Source of the DNA: Ectocarpus siliculosus
Lineage: Eukaryota > Sar > Phaeophyceae > Ectocarpales > Ectocarpaceae
Assembly: GCA_000310025.1 (NCBI GenBank)
Contig: FN648038.1
Coordinates: 7,334-37,401 of the forward strand
Direction: 5' to 3'
DNA: 30,068 bases
Shown: positions 27,350-30,068 of the stretch, piece after piece
How positions within the stretch are numbered: position 1 is the first letter of the stretch
Layout of the letters: every line of letters starts with the position of its first letter
Position numbers and translations under genes: made by a program
The notes under the pieces: generated by a model
What the model was told of the DNA's origin: nothing
The model's database searches: none
The model's input: only the letters and a program-made list of their open reading frames with translations

Positions 27350-27512
27350 TGTCCAAAAATCCAAATTTTGTACAAATCTCCAAAAAAGCTCCAAAAATTT
27401 GGAACCCACCGTTCCAAATTTTTGACATAAATTTGGAACGAAGTCGGGCCCGAAAATTTGGAGCCACTAGCTTCCAAATTTTGGAAGCCTTTTTGGAGCA
27501 CTTTCCAAATCA
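27350..27512. repeat. AT-rich cluster of CCAAATTT/AAATTTGG inverted repeats
   Basis: It includes a perfect 13-bp hairpin (27393-27405 with 27411-27423, 5-nt loop) and several further CCAAATTT and TTTGGA strings in both orientations, such as GCTTCCAAATTTTGGAAGC. Confidence 0.75.
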
Positions 27513-27721
27513 CCCTTACAGACGCACGCGCGGGCTGCGACGGCTGCAACACGAGTGCCCCTCACCAGCGACGTCTACAACACGAGTGCCCCTTACCATA
27601 GGAAGCCAGCTAGGGTTGTGTTTGGGGCATGGGCGACCGCGTAGAAAGCGCGGCGCGGCTACAGAATGTAGTGGCTCCCTTCGCCCACGGGCACGCGCTC
27701 GGCCAACACACACCCGGGATG

Positions 27722-28480
27722 TCCTCGACAAGCTCAAAGCAATAGCGGCGATTGTGCTGGTGCTGACTGTCGCCACATCGACTGTCGTTCAGCGCCTAAC
27801 ACCCAAGACGCGGCAACGTATCCACGAGCCGTGACGGCTGGTTTGGGACGAGCACTTAGAAGATGTGAGGCGCAGGAAGCTGTTCCGACGCATGTACAGG
27901 ATGGAGGAGCACAGCTTCGACAAGCTCGCGGAACTTTTACGACCCATCCTCGAGCGCAACGACTTCTACGCAAGTAAGAGATATACCCACACAGGGTGCG
28001 TCCGCGCGTGAGGAAGAGCGAGTAGGGTTAGGTTTCGTCAGGGTTGTCTTGCCGTCGCGAACACAGCCGCCGGTTTGCACTTGTATTTGCTGCTCACCGC
28101 TGATGTCCGAAAGATGAATTGGCACCGCCAGGGACATCAGCAGCGCAGGAGACGCCTTGGAGATGGCATGTGCGCTGATGTCCGTCCGGCGATGCGCCTG
28201 ACAAGTGCTTGGGCTTCGAATTTACCGGTACATCCATGCTTGTATTCTTGTTGGTCGCGTGGTGCAGGGTTGCGCGCGAGCAGTGGAGCTGTGCCGGTGA
28301 AAATTCGGCTGGCAGTTGCGCTGTGCATGTTCGAGGGGCGTCATACATCGATGTCGGCTTGCTGTTCGGCATTTCGAAGGAGTCCGTCTTCCACATCATG
28401 TGGCAAGTGGTGGACGCCATCAACAACACGCCGACGGTGGGGTCGTTCTTTTTTCCCCAGACACCAGAGGAGTGCTCCCG
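27722..28480 (+). pseudogene. PIF/Harbinger-like transposase (HARBI1/DDE_Tnp_4 type), N-terminal half, broken
   Basis: Exon 1 (to 27973) contains R-R-K-L-F-R-R-M-Y-R-M-E-E-H-S-F-D-K-L and ends N-D-F-Y-A before GTAAGAG. Exon 2 (28268-28480) starts after GGTGCAG in matching phase with L-R-A-S-S-G-A-V-P-V-K-I-R-L-A-V-A-L and continues with Y-I-D-V-G-L-L-F-G-I-S-K-E-S-V-F, then ends before GTAAGC. The R-R-x-F-R-M start, the L-R-L-A-x-x-L box and the helix-turn-helix-like G-I-S-K-E-S-V resemble the N-terminal half of Harbinger-type DDE transposases. A TGA (27832-27834) interrupts exon 1, and a one-base shift at a G4 run in exon 2 (near 28335) breaks the frame. No DDE catalytic part is seen downstream, so it is truncated and probably inactive. 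Family assignment is from motif memory, not a search. Confidence 0.7.
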
Positions 28481-30068
28481 GTAAGCGAAGGAGTGGGAGG
28501 TCGGTGCATGTTTGTTTGTATCATAGGTGTTGTACTTTAGTCGAACATCGTATGTGGTCTCCCATGCACTTCTACTATTGCGGGAAGGGGATCTCTGGCA
28601 TTTTCCCCTGCATCCCCTCACTCAGCAACATGGAAGCGAACGTGTTGTGGAGTCCAAGAACGACTCTTACAGAGTGGGCGCCTGTGTGTTGCATGACATT
28701 TCGTAAATACCCAGTCCTACACTCAAAATTCCGGACAACAGCACGCAAAATTCAACAGGTTACTACTGCCTACCTCCGGCCCCGTACGGCGGTAGACTAG
28801 TGCTGTAGATTTTTTTCACCCTCCCAATAGGTTGACATCAGACCCATAAACGTGGTCAAAACGCGCGCGTCCACCCTTACGTTGGGAAGGTCAGCAACAT
28901 TTTGTTGCATGCGGGAGGCGCTATCGCCCCCGAACCTTCATTTCGCCCGCCGATAAGGTAGTAAGCTACACCACGGCTGTACGAACCGTCGGCCACGCTC
29001 TGATGTACTGTTGTGTGTTTAAGGGCGTCTGTCCTCACACTCCTACGAAAAGATTGTCACGTGTGTATGTCGACTCGGGTCATACAAGAGGATAATGTGG
29101 AATAGCTTTTTTTTTTGTTGGAAAACGTACCTGCAAAGTAGGCTCGTGCGTTGCTAGAAAATGCTCGTTTATACCACACCAACCAGAGAAGCGCCGTGTG
29201 ATTTCCAGAGAAGGGGTGTGTGTGTGATCATCAGCTACATACATCGCAGCCCAAGAAAAAACTTTCTCTGTTTGTTCTCTCTCTCTGGTTGGAGCTTTGA
29301 TCTATGCACTGTAGACAACTCCAAAGCGTGTGATTTGTGGTCAGACTAGCACACGGAAGGGACAGGCGGCACCCCAGGCCCTCGCACAAAAGTATGGAGA
29401 GGTTTACACATTGATCATCAATAGTGGTGTCTAGCCGCGTGTTGGTGTGCATCTTGTCCTCTCCCGCTTATGACGAAAACGCTGCCGCTCGCGAAACGCA
29501 CAACACAACCAACGCTTCTTCTCGTCTCCTCTCGCTTCCTCCGCCGATAGCAAACAGCTGTAGAGTACAGGGCACACCCTCCCGCCTTGCTCTTCCGGTG
29601 GTGTGTGTGTGTCTCCCGCCCCCCATGTCCATCAGCCCTGTCTCTCTGTAGCGTGTGTGTTTTGGCACAGGAGCAGCAGCTGCTGCTGAGCACACCGACC
29701 GGCGGAACAAAAAAAAATCACGCCTGCCTGTGATTTTGGGCGAGGACGCTTGGTTCTCTACTTCAATTTCGCCGCAGATGCTGTGCTAGCTCGATGCACC
29801 GAGCACGGATTGAGCTGGAAGCAGTTGTGACAGCTCGGGCAAAATTCTACTTTTTGTGCACCAATCTTGAATTGCAATTTTGTGCCTAGATGGCGCAATG
29901 GACTCGAGTCTCCTGTCTGTGTATTTATCGGCACACAGACACGGCCGGACACACTCGCTACGAACTGGCCCCCCTGTGCACGATTTTTTGTTTTTTCACG
30001 TACGTACATGCACATCACGATCCCTCTAAACAGCTTTTTCTTGCAAAAAAAACAAATAATTGGGCCGC
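28481..30068. other. no supported gene
   Basis: Short ORFs occur on both strands with no domain, start context or splice structure I can defend. Simple GT/AC-rich and T/A-rich strings are scattered through it (29100-29120, 29216-29226, 29705-29720). The expected DDE half of the Harbinger-like transposase was looked for here and not found. Confidence 0.5.

Noticed and set aside
28075-28800. 241-codon plus-strand ORF as a single gene
   Set aside because: It mixes intron sequence with part of the Harbinger-like exon in the right frame, then continues in the wrong frame; the spliced, broken transposase explains it better.

Overview
The window looks like nuclear DNA of a eukaryote with intron-rich, moderately GC-rich genes. 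I infer a stramenopile, most likely a brown alga. The grounds are small exons (about 70-190 bp) between introns of several hundred bp, an internal TTAGGG tract, and a dense mix of transposon types. Nothing points to operons, CRISPR or a bacterial replicon. No long ORF is an intact host gene; the real genes had to be read as spliced exons, by frame continuity, splice-site dinucleotides and matching exon phases.

Left edge (1-2777). The 5' end of an OTU-type cysteine protease-like protein lies on the minus strand and runs off the window, so no in-window stop closes it. The rest is mostly non-coding, with a CT-rich microsatellite and short tandem repeats.

Two transposons sit almost back to back (2778-12408). 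The first, 2778-9041 on the minus strand, carries a tyrosine recombinase, a broken CCCH-finger/coiled-coil gag-like gene and a large minisatellite array. Its flanking repeats have the order A1-body-B1-A2-B2, the split-direct-repeat layout of PAT/Ngaro retrotransposons, yet I see no reverse transcriptase or RNase H. The second, 9056-12403 on the minus strand, has identical 365-bp LTRs (TG...CA), 5-bp target duplications and only a gag gene (a TR-GAG-like non-autonomous LTR element). Its right end lies 3 bp before the ATG of a small three-exon plus-strand gene (12412-13640) that I do not recognise.

Middle (13641-18360). No confident gene. The outstanding feature is 15955-17312, with more than 20 exact and about 15 near copies of the palindrome CTTCCATGGAAG scattered at irregular spacing.

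18365-23869 (possibly to 24155), minus strand. A spliced gene of about a dozen exons encodes an SGNH/PC-esterase-like hydrolase, with a GDS motif in a middle exon and a D-x-x-H motif near the C-terminus. Its introns hold dispersed repeats, an inverted pair of about 155-bp repeats, an (AC)n tract and a fourfold 80-bp tandem duplication that includes a splice acceptor and exon start. One exon carries a single-base frame disruption.

Right part (24955-30068). A 2.1-kb element with perfect 59-bp terminal inverted repeats and TTAA on both sides contains a smaller foldback MITE. It is followed by a TTAGGG tract, small hairpins and repeats, and a broken PIF/Harbinger-like transposase on the plus strand. 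The last 1.5 kb shows no supported gene.

Several coding regions have single-base frame breaks in or near homopolymers (G11, C9, A5, G4). These may be real decay or long-read assembly errors.
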